Source: Nocardia terrae
GTDB lineage: Bacteria; Actinomycetota; Actinomycetes; Mycobacteriales; Mycobacteriaceae
Assembly (NCBI RefSeq): GCF_009760405.1
Contig: NZ_WRPP01000001.1
Coordinates: forward strand, 1,054,001 to 1,118,000
Length of the DNA: 64,000 nt
Direction of reading: 5' to 3'
How positions within the stretch are numbered: the stretch's first letter is position 1; each line of letters begins with the position of its first letter. Under the pieces are notes generated by a model, which worked only from the letters and a program-made list of their open reading frames with translations, did not search any database and had not been told where the DNA came from. A program made the position numbers and the translations under genes. Of this stretch, positions 44,807-54,208 are shown piece after piece.

Positions 44807-44837
44807 CAAACGCGTTTTCCTCCAGCTTCGGCGCGGG

Positions 44838-45353
44838 TCAGCGGGGTCGGAGAGTGGCGATGTAGCGGTGGGCGAACCAGCGTTGGAGTAGGCGGACGAT
44901 CGGGCCGCCGAGTCGGACGTACCAGACGCCCGGGCGGGAGAAAGCGGCGATGAGGCCGTTGACCGTGTCGTCAGCGGGGTCGTATTCGACGGCGAAGAGC
45001 TCCTCGCCGCTCTCGGGGTGGCCGGGCAGGGTGCCGTAGGCGAAGCCGCGGCGATTGGGCTCGTCGAGAACGTAGACGACTCGGCAGGGGGCGGTGATGC
45101 CGAATGGGCCGACGCCGAGGCGGACGGTGAGGTCGGTCCCGGGTTCGGCGGTCGGGGTGCTCGCGTACTGGAAGATGCCGGTGCCGTGCTGGATTCGGTA
45201 GGCGCGGATCTGCTCACCGGCCCGCTCGAAGAGGTCCCGGCCCGAGCCGATGCGGCGGCGCAGCTGGAAATGGTCGTAGCCGGGCGGGAATTCGCCCGCG
45301 GTCGCGCCGACATCGGTGTAGGTGAACGGCACGGCAGCGGGCTGTTGCGACAT
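44838..45353 (-). CDS. DUF1990 family protein
   Basis: The 171-residue protein has DUF1990 features: FTYTDVGATAGEFPPGYDHF, the RRRIGSGRDLFERAGEQIRAYRIQHGTGI helix, GFAYGTLPGHPESGEELF, and a C-terminal RWFAHRYIATLR. The family (UPF0548) is found in actinobacteria and plants, with no established activity. ATG 45353 has GAGGA 7 bases upstream; the frame is open further upstream, but that extension is not conserved. Confidence 0.85.
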   Translation of the reverse strand: MSQQPAAVPFTYTDVGATAGEFPPGYDHFQLRRRIGSGRDLFERAGEQIRAYRIQHGTGIFQYASTPTAEPGTDLTVRLGVGPFGITAPCRVVYVLDEPNRRGFAYGTLPGHPESGEELFAVEYDPADDTVNGLIAAFSRPGVWYVRLGGPIVRLLQRWFAHRYIATLRPR

Positions 45354-45442
45354 GGCTTCATCCTCGCGCCGGGAGCCGGGGGACGCGACGTGAGAGTGGT
45401 CTCGTGATGCGGGCATGGGGGTCTCCGGTGCGAGGTGGGTTC

Positions 45443-45940
45443 TCAGCCGTGCGGTGGTTCCGGGGTCAGGGGTTTGAGGCGCACGGGAGTGTGCCGCAGG
45501 AGTCCCAGCGGATCCAGGTATTCACGGTCGCGGCGTGCGCCCCAGTGGAGGCAGGGGGAACAGGGCGGGTGGCCGGGTCGCAGGGTTCCGATGGGGGTGC
45601 CGCGAGTTACACGGCGGCCCAACGGAATTGCGGGGGAGACCGGTTCGTAGGTGGTGCGCAGGCCGCCGGGATGGTCGATGGAGATGACCGGCTTGTCGGC
45701 CACGGATCCGGCGAACACGACCACGCCGTCGCCCGCCGCCAGCACCGTCTGGCCGTCGCTGCCCGCCAGGTCCACGCCGCGATGGCCCGGGAGCCAGTCG
45801 TGTTCGGGGTTGTCGAAGGGGCGAACCACCGACGGACGGGGCTGTAGGGGCCAGTCGAAATCGCCGTCCGACGCCACCGGGCTCGGCGCGGCCAGGAACA
45901 TCGTGCTCAGGACGGCTGAAATCGTCGTGATCGGACCCAT
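45443..45940 (-). CDS. Secreted M23-family (LytM) metallopeptidase
   Basis: The 165-residue protein has a signal peptide (about residues 1-23, ending near PSPVASDG) and a LytM domain: GHRGVDLAG (HxxxD zinc motif), later CLHWGARRDREYLDPLGLL. The canonical HxH is CxH here, as in other actinobacterial homologues that I recall beside rpsB (Rv2891). It may cleave peptidoglycan peptides or be a degenerate regulator. ATG 45940 is favoured by the signal peptide; a longer TTG start is possible. Confidence 0.85.
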   Translation of the reverse strand: MGPITTISAVLSTMFLAAPSPVASDGDFDWPLQPRPSVVRPFDNPEHDWLPGHRGVDLAGSDGQTVLAAGDGVVVFAGSVADKPVISIDHPGGLRTTYEPVSPAIPLGRRVTRGTPIGTLRPGHPPCSPCLHWGARRDREYLDPLGLLRHTPVRLKPLTPEPPHG

Positions 45941-46090
45941 GCGAATCAGCGTGCCCGCTCGAATGAGGGCATGCCACGTCCACTTCGGCGAGTGTGTATG
46001 ACACAATCAATTGTGAATAGTGCCAACTCCACTCACCCGATAGCGCGATTCCGCTACGTCGGTCGGTGAACGAAGCGGGCGGCGATGGTA

Positions 46091-46984
46091 TTACCAGATC
46101 ATCGTCTGGCCTTGCTGGGGTTGATGTTCTAACTGTTCCGCATTTCCGATAATTCCGGCGCGGCGGAGAATGTTGGCTTTCTGCCTGACTTTTCTTCGTC
46201 GAACCTCGGCGTACCGCACAACCGAGCCGGGAGCGAGCGACCGGACCCACAGCGGCCTGCCGATCATGATTCGCTCGGCCAGGGCCAGCTCGTCGTGAAC
46301 ATGACGCTTGTCGTCCTTGCCCAGGAGGACATCGGCGTATATCTCGGCGAAATACTCGCACCTGTCTGCGTGGCCGACAGTGAATCCGCGGCTCGCCGGT
46401 CTGCCCTCGTGCTCTTCGTCTCTGCCGGTGGATCCCTGGTAGAGGGCAACCTTCAAGGCCTCGATGCATTTGTCCTTGTCGTTGAGCCAGTGGGCTGTGT
46501 TCTCTTTTCCTCGGCTGGTGACGAGTTCGCCGATCGGAGCGGCGGATGAGGAGGTCCATCCGTGCGGAAAACTGTCATACGGTGCGAAACCGCGGACATT
46601 GTCCATGCTGCCGAAAAGGCAAAGATCCACGCGGCGACCCGATTGCGAGTATGTCCGGACGTGGAGGAGCGCGCCCTCGTTCTTGGCGTAGGGGTTGTCG
46701 AACTTGGCGAAGGAAACGCTGTCGCAGCCTTTGGCGAAGTGCGCCCGGGGTGGGGTATCGAAGTCTGCGACGGCGGGGATGGCGGCTTCGAGCCTCTTGG
46801 ATTCCTCTAGCAGGTCACGGGTGGGGTTCTCGGGCGGCTTGGTCCCGAACTGGAGGAACTTCAGGTTGACATTGACACTCCAGGATGGGCGTCCGCGGAG
46901 CTCGACGCCGTTCTCGCTCGCCACGGTCTGGATCGCGCGGTCCGACCAATAGAGGAACTTGCCGGTGGGTCGTTGCCCGAACAC
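46091..46984 (-). CDS. Hypothetical protein, possibly DUF7019/SAVMC3_10250-like
   Basis: The 297-residue protein begins VFGQRPTGKFLYWSDRAIQT, resembling the KFLYLSD start of the SAVMC3_10250/DUF7019 family of Streptomyces and relatives; the match is from memory and tentative. Other features are ARTYSQSG-like strands (LLHVRTYSQSGRRVDLCLFGSMDNV) and a basic C-terminal segment. GTG 46984 has AAGGAG 4 bases upstream; an ATG at 47074 would add 30 low-complexity residues. Its base composition is visibly less GC-rich than its neighbours, and more A/T at third positions, suggesting recent acquisition. Confidence 0.65.
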   Translation of the reverse strand: MFGQRPTGKFLYWSDRAIQTVASENGVELRGRPSWSVNVNLKFLQFGTKPPENPTRDLLEESKRLEAAIPAVADFDTPPRAHFAKGCDSVSFAKFDNPYAKNEGALLHVRTYSQSGRRVDLCLFGSMDNVRGFAPYDSFPHGWTSSSAAPIGELVTSRGKENTAHWLNDKDKCIEALKVALYQGSTGRDEEHEGRPASRGFTVGHADRCEYFAEIYADVLLGKDDKRHVHDELALAERIMIGRPLWVRSLAPGSVVRYAEVRRRKVRQKANILRRAGIIGNAEQLEHQPQQGQTMIW

Positions 46985-47090
46985 ATTGCTCCTTGGTGTC
47001 TGAAGAGTCCCGTCTGACTCGAAATTCGTTGACCAGGTGGGACATCGAGGGTGCCGCTGAGAGTTGGGAGCCATAACCCGCATCCAGAGG

Positions 47091-47615
47091 CTAGCCGCAA
47101 TGACCGACACCTGACGCTGGCTTTTCGAGCAAGTAATGGATCATCGGTCCGAGTACGCCGGGAACGGTCTCGAACGCGCGCATGCCCAGTCGCTCGACCA
47201 CCGCGATCGAGGCCGTGTTGCCCTCGTCGATCTCGGCGAGCACGCGGTCGAGCCCGAGCACCTCGAAGGCGTAGGACACGACCGCCGCGGCGGCCTCGCT
47301 CGCCAGCCCGCGACCCCGGTACCCGGGATCGAGGCTGTAGACGACCTCGAGTTCCGGCCCGCCGTCCAGCCGTCGCAGACCGGCCGTGCCGAGCAGAATT
47401 TCGTCCACCCCGGTCTCCCGCAGCCCCCAGAATCCGAAATTCTCGGTGGCGAAATCCTTTTCGGAGTCGGCGATGATCGCGGCGACCTGCGCGCTCGACA
47501 GCACCTCCCCGTCGAAGAGGAATTCGCGAACTTCCGGCATCCGCCACAGCCGCAGCAGCGCGTCGTGATCGCCGCCGCGCAGTGGCGAAAGCGTCAGTCG
47601 CGAGGTCCGGAGCAT
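47091..47615 (-). CDS. GNAT-family N-acetyltransferase
   Basis: The 174-residue protein has the RimJ/RimL-type GNAT pattern: LRTSRLTLSPLRGGDHDALLRLW, FGFWGLRETGVDEILLGTAGL, the acetyl-CoA loop DPGYRGRGLASEA, and NTASIAVVERLGMRA. It acetylates an N-terminal or small-molecule amine; the target is unknown. ATG 47615 with GAGG upstream. It is upstream of, and in the same direction as, the low-GC gene, and divergent to rpsB. Confidence 0.9.
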   Translation of the reverse strand: MLRTSRLTLSPLRGGDHDALLRLWRMPEVREFLFDGEVLSSAQVAAIIADSEKDFATENFGFWGLRETGVDEILLGTAGLRRLDGGPELEVVYSLDPGYRGRGLASEAAAAVVSYAFEVLGLDRVLAEIDEGNTASIAVVERLGMRAFETVPGVLGPMIHYLLEKPASGVGHCG

Positions 47616-47817
47616 GACCTCACGATAGGCCGCTGACCTGCGGCTCAGCACCCGCTCATCGGTGACCGCCAGGGGCGATTTCGGTCTGGGGCCACCACTG
47701 CGTAAACTGGTCCAGCGGTTTGCGTGAATGCGAACCGACTTCGCGCGCCCACAGTGAGTGTCGCCGGCTGGTCCCCTGATTCTTTTTCGGAGGGTTCCGG
47801 TGGCCGTGGGCGCCAGG

Positions 47818-47838
47818 ACAGGAATCGCCGATTCCTGT
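47818..47838 (+). promoter_or_regulatory. rpsB leader hairpin
   Basis: ACAGGAATC-GCC-GATTCCTGT is a perfect 9-bp stem with a 3-base loop, 32 bases before the rpsB ATG. S2 leaders in other bacteria carry autoregulatory structures; whether this one binds S2 is inference. A -10-like TAAACT is at 47703-47708. Confidence 0.5.
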
Positions 47839-47870
47839 GTCAACCAGCAACGAGAGGAAGTTACGGAGCC

Positions 47871-48728
47871 ATGGCTGTCGTAACAATGAAGCAGCTGCTC
47901 GACAGCGGCGCGCACTTCGGTCACCAGACCCGCCGGTGGAACCCGAAGATGAAGCGGTTCATCTTCACCGACCGCAACGGCATCTACATCATCGACCTGC
48001 AGCAGACGCTGACCTACATCGACAAGGCCTACGAGTTCGTCAAGGAGACCGTTGCCCACGGCGGCACCGTCCTCTTCGTCGGCACCAAGAAGCAGGCCCA
48101 GGAGTCGATCGCTTCCGAGGCGACCCGCGTCGGCATGCCCTACGTGAACCAGCGCTGGCTGGGCGGCATGCTCACCAACTTCTCGACCGTCCACAAGCGG
48201 CTGCAGCGCCTGAAGGAGCTGGAGTCGATGGAGCAGACCGGCGGTTTCGAGGGTCGCACCAAGAAGGAAATCCTCATGCTGACGCGTGAGAAGAACAAGC
48301 TGGAGCGCACCCTGGGCGGCATCCGGGACATGGCCAAGGTTCCCTCGGCCATCTGGGTTGTCGACACCAACAAGGAGCACATCGCCGTCGGCGAGGCTCG
48401 CAAGCTGAACATCCCGGTCATCGCGATCCTGGACACCAACTGCGATCCCGACCTGGTCGACTACCCGATCCCGGGCAACGACGACGCGATCCGTTCCGCC
48501 GCGCTGCTGACCAAGGTCGTGGCGTCGGCCGTCGCCGAGGGCGTGCAGGCTCGTGCCTCGCGTGCCGCCGGTGACTCGAAGCCCGAGGCCGGCGCCGGCG
48601 AGCCCCTGGCCGAGTGGGAGCAGGAGCTGCTGGCTCAGGCTGCCCCCGCCGCCGAGGCTGCCCCGGAGACCGCTGCCGAGGCGGAGCTGAAGGAAGACCC
48701 GGCCACCAAGACCCCGGCCGACTTCTGA
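47871..48728 (+). CDS. rpsB: 30S ribosomal protein S2
   Basis: The 285-residue product is S2: [52 protein letters not shown], and [20 protein letters not shown]. The C-terminal Ala/Glu-rich tail beyond about residue 245 is usual in actinobacteria. S2 binds the small-subunit head-body junction late in assembly. tsf follows after a large hairpin. Confidence 0.98.
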   Translation: MAVVTMKQLLDSGAHFGHQTRRWNPKMKRFIFTDRNGIYIIDLQQTLTYIDKAYEFVKETVAHGGTVLFVGTKKQAQESIASEATRVGMPYVNQRWLGGMLTNFSTVHKRLQRLKELESMEQTGGFEGRTKKEILMLTREKNKLERTLGGIRDMAKVPSAIWVVDTNKEHIAVGEARKLNIPVIAILDTNCDPDLVDYPIPGNDDAIRSAALLTKVVASAVAEGVQARASRAAGDSKPEAGAGEPLAEWEQELLAQAAPAAEAAPETAAEAELKEDPATKTPADF

Positions 48729-48753
48729 TCCACCCGCCGCGAGGCATCTGTTC

Positions 48754-48793
48754 ACCTTGCCGACCGTTCTCGTACGAAAACGGTCGGCAAGGT
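48754..48793 (+). terminator. Hairpin between rpsB and tsf
   Basis: A perfect 15-bp stem (ACCTTGCCGACCGTT at 48754-48768 with 48779-48793) has a 10-base loop that contains the palindrome TCGTACGA. No T-run follows. It may attenuate readthrough to set the rpsB/tsf ratio. Confidence 0.8.
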
Positions 48794-48836
48794 TGACCAC
48801 CACAGACTTTCACTCACAAAGGGAGGCTCGCCCGAG

Positions 48837-49652
48837 ATGGCGAACTACACCGCCGCCGATGTGAAGCGGCTCCGCGAGCTCACCGGCTCCGGCATGATGG
48901 ACTGCAAGAAGGCGCTCGAGGAGAACGCGGGCGACTTCGACAAGGCCGTCGAGTTCCTGCGCATCAAGGGCGCCAAGGATGTCGGCAAGCGCGCTGAGCG
49001 CGCTACCGCCGAGGGCTTGGTCGTCTCGCAGGACGGCGTCCTGGTCGAGATCAACTCCGAGACCGACTTCGTGGCCAAGAACCAGGAGTTCCAGGACGTC
49101 GCGAACGCGATCGTCGCGGCGGCCGCCAAGGCTCGCCCGGCCGACCTGGACGCCCTGAAGGCGGTCGAGGTCGACGGCAAGACCGCCGATCAGGTGCTGC
49201 AGGAGCTGGCCGCCAAGATCGGCGAGAAGCTCGAGCTGCGCCGCGTCGCCGTGTTCGACGGCCAGACCACCGTCTACCTGCACAAGCGTGCCACCGACCT
49301 GCCGCCGTCCGTCGGCGTGCTGATCGAGTACACCGGTGACAACGCCGAGGCCGCCCGCGCCGCCGGCATGCAGGTCGCCGCCCTCAAGGCCAAGTACCTC
49401 ACCCGCGAGGACGTCCCGGCCGAGCTCGTCGCCAAGGAGCGCGAGATCGCCGAGGCGACCGCCAAGGAAGAGGGCAAGCCGGAGGCCGCGCTGCCGAAGA
49501 TCGTCGAAGGCCGCGTCAACGGCTTCTACAAGGACGTCGTGCTGCTCGAGCAGGCCTCGGTCACCGACTCCAAGAAGACCGTCAAGGCCCTGCTGGACGA
49601 GGCCGGTGTCACCATCACCCGCTTCGCCCGCTTCGAGGTCGGCCAGGCGTAA
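48837..49652 (+). CDS. tsf: Elongation factor Ts
   Basis: EF-Ts is the nucleotide-exchange factor for EF-Tu. The 271-residue product has [42 protein letters not shown], and the second signature [17 protein letters not shown] (about 61-77). GGGAGG lies upstream of the ATG. It is downstream of rpsB in the universal order. Confidence 0.98.
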   Translation: MANYTAADVKRLRELTGSGMMDCKKALEENAGDFDKAVEFLRIKGAKDVGKRAERATAEGLVVSQDGVLVEINSETDFVAKNQEFQDVANAIVAAAAKARPADLDALKAVEVDGKTADQVLQELAAKIGEKLELRRVAVFDGQTTVYLHKRATDLPPSVGVLIEYTGDNAEAARAAGMQVAALKAKYLTREDVPAELVAKEREIAEATAKEEGKPEAALPKIVEGRVNGFYKDVVLLEQASVTDSKKTVKALLDEAGVTITRFARFEVGQA

Positions 49653-49670
49653 TCGCCTGACATACACGAA

Positions 49671-49711
49671 AAGGCCCCTCGCCCATCGGTTTCCGATGCG
49701 CGAGGGGCCTT
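49671..49711 (+). terminator. tsf terminator
   Basis: A 12-bp stem AAGGCCCCTCGC (49671-49682) with GCGAGGGGCCTT (49700-49711) has an inner CATCGG/CCGATG stem and is followed by CTCTTTGCC. It ends the rpsB-tsf transcript. Confidence 0.9.
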
Positions 49712-49825
49712 CTCTTTGCCCCGCCCGGGCAGGTGGTGTCGCTTCGGTCAGTGGGGTCCGTTGGGGTCGTAGCACGTGCCGCCGATTCCCAGTTCACAGT
49801 TGCTGGAACCGGGACCGGCTCCGAG

Positions 49826-50110
49826 TCAGGTGCCGGGTGGCAGCAGCGGGTTCGCGGACCCGGTCCCCCCGAAGGACCCGGTGTTCGGGATCGGCGCGGC
49901 GGTAGCGCGAGACGCCGAGCCCAGTGCCCAACCGAGGAAGACGGCGAGCGGACTGGCTTGTACCGGCTCGTTGTCGAGGTAGACCGGGTCCGCGGCCGAC
50001 GAGGACGGACCGAGGGGAATGCCGGCGGTGGCCGGGCCCGCGGCGGCGAGCGCAGCTGCGAAGGCGACGACGGCGAATCCTGTTCGGAGCACCCAGGTTT
50101 TCGAGGTCAT
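49826..50110 (-). CDS. Small secreted protein
   Basis: The 94-residue product has a clear signal peptide (MTSKTWVLRTGFAVVAFAAA, ending near PATAG at residue 30). The mature part is a short Pro/Ser/Gly-rich peptide of about 64 residues with no motif I recognise. No Cys is present. It is likely exported by Sec and small enough to be a cell-wall peptide. Its stop lies 115 bases past the tsf terminator, convergent. Confidence 0.65.
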   Translation of the reverse strand: MTSKTWVLRTGFAVVAFAAALAAAGPATAGIPLGPSSSAADPVYLDNEPVQASPLAVFLGWALGSASRATAAPIPNTGSFGGTGSANPLLPPGT

Positions 50111-50222
50111 GAGTGCGGATCGTATTTGAAATCTTCGTGTTTCAAGTTGAATCGCTGCCCCGAGTTACCGGGGCAGCGATCGGATGCATCGGAAGCCACC
50201 GAGTTGCCGATCGGGCTGTCGC

Positions 50223-50750
50223 TCAGTCCACCGGGCGATTCTGCAGCGGCGTCAGCTGGTGGATGTCGTGCTTGAGGCGGACCTCCGCGATGAGGTCGGG
50301 GGTGGCCTCGCCGGAGAGCAGGAGTTCGCTCAGTTCGGCCAGGTACTTCTCGTGACCGGAGGGGGTGACCAGGAAAAGCATTTTGGCCGTGGTGGTTCCG
50401 GGGTTGTAGAAGGCGTGGGGGCAGCCTGTGGGGACGTACATGAAGGAGCCGGGGCCGCCGCGGTAGACGGTGGTGCCGTCCTCGGCTTCCCAGGTCAGCC
50501 AGTCGCCGATGGCCTTGGCTTGCGGGTGGAAGGCGAGGAGGTTCAGTTCGCCCTCGACGACGTAGAAGATTTCCTCGGCGTGGCCGTGCCAGTGCGCGCC
50601 GACGTCGAAACCCGGTGGGACCTCGGCTTCGAAGGCCGACCAGGCGTCGGAGCGGTCGGCGCCGAGTTTCATGGTCATGCCGGGCTGGACCGGCTCGCCC
50701 ACGCCGGGTGGCAGCAGTAGGCCGTCGGCGGCCAGGAGTCCGTCGGTCAT
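50223..50750 (-). CDS. Cupin-domain protein
   Basis: The 175-residue protein has a single cupin barrel: HWHGHAEEIFYVVEGELN (motif 1, metal His and Glu) and a motif 2 PTGCPHAFYNPG. It may bind a metal and a small substrate or be an isomerase/dioxygenase. ATG 50750 has GAGGAG 7 bases upstream and lies 10 bases after the NmrA-like stop, so the two form an operon. Confidence 0.88.
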   Translation of the reverse strand: MTDGLLAADGLLLPPGVGEPVQPGMTMKLGADRSDAWSAFEAEVPPGFDVGAHWHGHAEEIFYVVEGELNLLAFHPQAKAIGDWLTWEAEDGTTVYRGGPGSFMYVPTGCPHAFYNPGTTTAKMLFLVTPSGHEKYLAELSELLLSGEATPDLIAEVRLKHDIHQLTPLQNRPVD

Positions 50751-50760
50751 GGTGTGCTCC

Positions 50761-51645
50761 TCAGAGTTTCCAGTCGGTGTGACGCACCCAGTCCTCGAGC
50801 GTCATCAGCTCGGGCAGGGCCGCGCGCAGGGCGGGGACGTCGGCGGCGGGGGTGGGGTGGGTGTTGAAGAAGGCGAACATCTTGCCCACCTGCTCGTCGA
50901 AGGCGCGGATCTGCTCGACCGGGACCTGGACCACGCGCGGGGTCAATCCGGCCGCGCGGGCGAGGGTTTCGGCGATCTGCCGGGGCGTGAGGATGTCGCC
51001 GGCCAGTCCGACGACGCGGCCGATGTACTCCGCGGGCCGGTCGAAGACCAGCGCGGCGTAGCGGCCGATGTCCTCGATGGCGATGAGCGGCATCGGCGCG
51101 TCCGGCGGCACCGCCAGGGCCAGCACCAGGTTGTCGCCGTCGCGGGTCGGCTTGCTGTAGGTGGCGAAGTTGTCCATGAACGACACCGGACGCAGCATGG
51201 TGGCGGGCAGGCCGAGGGCGCGGATGTGGTCCTCGATGTGCTCCTTGGCGTCGTAGTACTCGATGCCCGAGCCCATGCCGACCCCGTTGAGCGAGCTGTA
51301 GACCAGATGCGCGACACCGGCTTTGGCGGCCAGGTCGGCGACCGCCTTGCCGCGCCGCTCCTCGGCCGCGACGGCCTCGAGGCTGATGTGGACGCCGTCC
51401 ATCATGGTCAGCATGAGGAAGATGCCGTGCACGCCGTCCATTGCCGTGCGCAGGGAATCCTCGTCGTCGAGGTCGCCCACCGTCAGCTCGGCACCGGCGT
51501 CGCGCAGTGCGCGGGCCTTGGGCGCCTCCGGATCTCGTACGAAAGCCTTGACCGGCCAGCCCTTTTCGAGCAATGCCGTCACCGTGGCGCTGCCTTGCCG
51601 TCCGGTTGCGCCGATGACCAGTATCGGTCCGTGTTCCGCGTTCAT
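50761..51645 (-). CDS. NmrA-like NAD(P)-binding protein
   Basis: The 294-residue atypical short-chain dehydrogenase has ILVIGATGRQGSATVTALLE at the N-terminus (NAD(P) fold), DLDDEDSLRTAMDGVHGIFL, VYSSLNGVG and an NmrA-type LRPVSFMDNF. It is probably a sensor or reductase of the NmrA/HSCARG group rather than a classical YxxxK dehydrogenase. ATG 51645 has GGAG upstream. It is divergent to an HTH regulator (106-base spacer) and followed by the cupin gene. Confidence 0.88.
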   Translation of the reverse strand: MNAEHGPILVIGATGRQGSATVTALLEKGWPVKAFVRDPEAPKARALRDAGAELTVGDLDDEDSLRTAMDGVHGIFLMLTMMDGVHISLEAVAAEERRGKAVADLAAKAGVAHLVYSSLNGVGMGSGIEYYDAKEHIEDHIRALGLPATMLRPVSFMDNFATYSKPTRDGDNLVLALAVPPDAPMPLIAIEDIGRYAALVFDRPAEYIGRVVGLAGDILTPRQIAETLARAAGLTPRVVQVPVEQIRAFDEQVGKMFAFFNTHPTPAADVPALRAALPELMTLEDWVRHTDWKL

Positions 51646-51751
51646 AGTCGGCTCCTGCCCTGTCGGTCTGGTTTCGACGGTAGGAAGCCGGGCGCGACCC
51701 TGTCCTGGTGGCCATACTGCTAGGCAGGCATCTGTACAGGGAGACGCCGAA

Positions 51752-52621
51752 ATGGTAAGCGGCAATGGCACTTCTGCTCCGCGAGAGGGCTCCTCGCCGA
51801 CCCGGCACCAGCAGCTGGGCGAGTTCCTGCGCGCGCGGCGGGCCCGATTGCAGCCGCGGGACGTGGGTTTGGTGCCCTACGGGGATCCGGCGCGCCGCCG
51901 CACGCCCGGCCTGCGGCGCGAGGAGGTCGCCGAGCTGTCGGGGGTGGGCCTGACCTGGTACACCTGGCTCGAGCAGGGCCGTGAGGTGGACGCCAGTCGC
52001 CAGGTCATCGACGCGCTGGCCCGCACGCTGCGATTGGACGCGGACCAGCATCGCCACTTGCGTTTCCTGGCGGGGCTTGCCGAACCCGAGGACCATCGCG
52101 GTGCCGCCGACCGCGCCCGCCTGCAGCGGCTCGTGGACGCCGTCATGCCCAATCCGGCCAGCATCTACGGCGAGGACTTCGACTACCTGGTGTGGAATCG
52201 GGCCTACGTGCGGATCCGCGACGACCCGCTGGAGCTGCCGCCGGGGCGGCGCAATCTGCTCTGGATGATGTTCACCGACAAGACGAATCGCATGCGCATG
52301 GCGCACTGGGAGGGCGCGGCGCTGGCGGTGCTGAGCCAATTGCGTGATGCGCTGGGCCGCCGCCCGAGCGATCCGCGCCTGACCGAGCTGGTGGCCGCGT
52401 TGATCGAGGAGAGTCCGGAATTCCGGCGCTGGTGGTCGGAATACCCGGTGCGCCGGTTTCGTCCGGCCACCATCGGGGTATGGCATCCGGCGGCGGGCCT
52501 GGTGGAACTGGAGGTGTTCCAGGTGCGCCCGGTCGAGAATCCGTTGCTGCTCATGGTGGTGCAGGTCCCCGCCACGCCGGTGGCGGCGGAGCGAATCGCC
52601 GCGGTGCTGGCGGCGGAATGA
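51752..52621 (+). CDS. HTH regulator with MmyB-like ligand domain
   Basis: The 289-residue protein has an XRE helix-turn-helix (QLGEFLRARRARLQPRDVGL, then RRTPGLRREEVAELSGVGLTWYTWLEQGR) and a C-terminal MmyB/MLTR-like domain (VMPNPASIYGEDFDYLVWNR, NLLWMMFTD). This group regulates adjacent oxidoreductases or efflux genes. Divergent to the NmrA-cupin operon, which it probably controls. AGGGAG lies 8 bases before the ATG. Confidence 0.88.
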   Translation: MVSGNGTSAPREGSSPTRHQQLGEFLRARRARLQPRDVGLVPYGDPARRRTPGLRREEVAELSGVGLTWYTWLEQGREVDASRQVIDALARTLRLDADQHRHLRFLAGLAEPEDHRGAADRARLQRLVDAVMPNPASIYGEDFDYLVWNRAYVRIRDDPLELPPGRRNLLWMMFTDKTNRMRMAHWEGAALAVLSQLRDALGRRPSDPRLTELVAALIEESPEFRRWWSEYPVRRFRPATIGVWHPAAGLVELEVFQVRPVENPLLLMVVQVPATPVAAERIAAVLAAE

Positions 52622-52800
52622 TCTACAGACTGTTCAGTCGAATTGTCACGAATCGGTAGGCGGTATCGAGGGTCGGCTCACCGTCGTGACCGTGCGTGAG
52701 GCAGGATAGATGAAGCTTTGTTGCCGTCCCGTGCAATTCGTCGGCCGGGATGGTCTTTTCATGTGCCTGCGCACGCTCGACCGCGAAGACAAGGAGACCG

Positions 52801-53535
52801 ATGACGGACCCGGATACCGCCCCCGATCGCAAGGGCTATCGCCGAGTGCTCCTCAAGCTGGGTGGCGAGATGTTCGGCGGTGGCCGGGTGGGTCTCGATC
52901 CCGATGTGGTGCAGATGGTCGCCGAGCAGATCGCGGAGGTCGTCTCCGAAGGCGTCCAGGTCGCGGTCGTCATCGGCGGCGGCAACTTCTTCCGTGGCGC
53001 CGAGCTCGAGGAGCGCGGCATGGAGCGGGCCCGCTCGGACTACATGGGCATGCTCGGCACCGTCATGAATTCCCTTGCGCTGCAGGACTTCCTGCAGAAG
53101 CAGGGCATCGACACCCGGGTGCAGACCGCCATCACCATGGGCCAGGTCGCCGAACCGTATCTGCCGCTGCGCGCCAAGCGGCACCTGGAGAAGGGCCGCG
53201 TCGTGATCTTCGGCGCAGGGATGGGCATGCCCTACTTCTCGACCGACACCACCGCCGCGCAGCGCGCGCTGGAGATCGGCGCCGAGGTGGTGCTCATGGC
53301 CAAGGCCGTGGACGGCGTCTACACCGCGGATCCCAAGGAGGATCCCGACGCCACCATGTTCACCGAGATCACCCACAAGGAAGCGCTGGAGCGCGGCCTC
53401 AAGGTCGCCGATGCCACCGCCTTCAGCCTGTGTATGGACAACCAGATGCCGATGCTGGTGTTCAATTTGTTGACCAAGGGAAATATCGCCCGCGCTGTCG
53501 CCGGTGAGAAGATCGGCACCCTGGTCAGGTCGTGA
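52801..53535 (+). CDS. pyrH: UMP kinase
   Basis: PyrH makes UDP from UMP. The 244-residue hexameric amino-acid-kinase-fold enzyme has [53 protein letters not shown] and [18 protein letters not shown] 52801 has AAGGAG 5 bases upstream. frr follows after 60 bases; pyrH-frr-cdsA is a conserved actinobacterial order. The preceding 179 bases carry its promoter, which I cannot define. Confidence 0.97.
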   Translation: MTDPDTAPDRKGYRRVLLKLGGEMFGGGRVGLDPDVVQMVAEQIAEVVSEGVQVAVVIGGGNFFRGAELEERGMERARSDYMGMLGTVMNSLALQDFLQKQGIDTRVQTAITMGQVAEPYLPLRAKRHLEKGRVVIFGAGMGMPYFSTDTTAAQRALEIGAEVVLMAKAVDGVYTADPKEDPDATMFTEITHKEALERGLKVADATAFSLCMDNQMPMLVFNLLTKGNIARAVAGEKIGTLVRS

Positions 53536-53595
53536 CCGTGGACAAGGACCGGTTGTGACCGACGACAAGAACCATGACGCAGTGGAGGAAACGCC

Positions 53596-54153
53596 GTGAT
53601 TGAAGAAGCGCTCTTCGACGCCGAGGAAAAGTTCGAGAAGGCCGTCTCGGTGGTGAAGGACGACCTGGGTTCCATCCGGACCGGTCGCGCGAATCCGGGC
53701 ATGTTCTCGCGGATCGTGGTCGAGTACTACGGCTCGATGACGCCGATCACCCAGATCTCCTCGATCACCGTGCCCGAGCCGCGCATGGTCATCATCAAGC
53801 CGTACGAGCAGGCGCAGATGGGCCCCATCGAGACCGCGATCCGCAACTCGGATCTCGGGGTGAACCCCACCAACAACGGTGACATCATCCGCATCTCGAT
53901 CCCGCAGCTCACCGAGGAGCGGCGCCGGGAGATGGTGAAGCAGGCCAAGTCCAAGGGTGAGGACGCCAAGGTCGCCATCCGCAATGTGCGCCGCAAGGCC
54001 ATGGACGAGCTGGGCCGCATCCAGAAGGACGGCGAGGCCGGCGAGGACGAGGTCGGCCGCGCCGAGAAGGAACTGCAGAAGACCACCGACAAGTACGTGG
54101 CACAGATCGACGAGCTGGTGAAGCACAAGGAAAGCGAACTGCTCGAGGTCTAG
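53596..54153 (+). CDS. frr: Ribosome recycling factor
   Basis: RRF splits the post-termination ribosome with EF-G. The 185-residue product has the two-domain pattern: [43 protein letters not shown], and the long helices [27 protein letters not shown] to the C-terminus. The GTG start has GGAGG 9 bases upstream. Confidence 0.97.
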   Translation: MIEEALFDAEEKFEKAVSVVKDDLGSIRTGRANPGMFSRIVVEYYGSMTPITQISSITVPEPRMVIIKPYEQAQMGPIETAIRNSDLGVNPTNNGDIIRISIPQLTEERRREMVKQAKSKGEDAKVAIRNVRRKAMDELGRIQKDGEAGEDEVGRAEKELQKTTDKYVAQIDELVKHKESELLEV

Positions 54154-54208
54154 TGCAGCACCGGGACGGCCGGGCTGCGGCCGGGGGTAGGGACGAACGG
54201 ACGACAAG

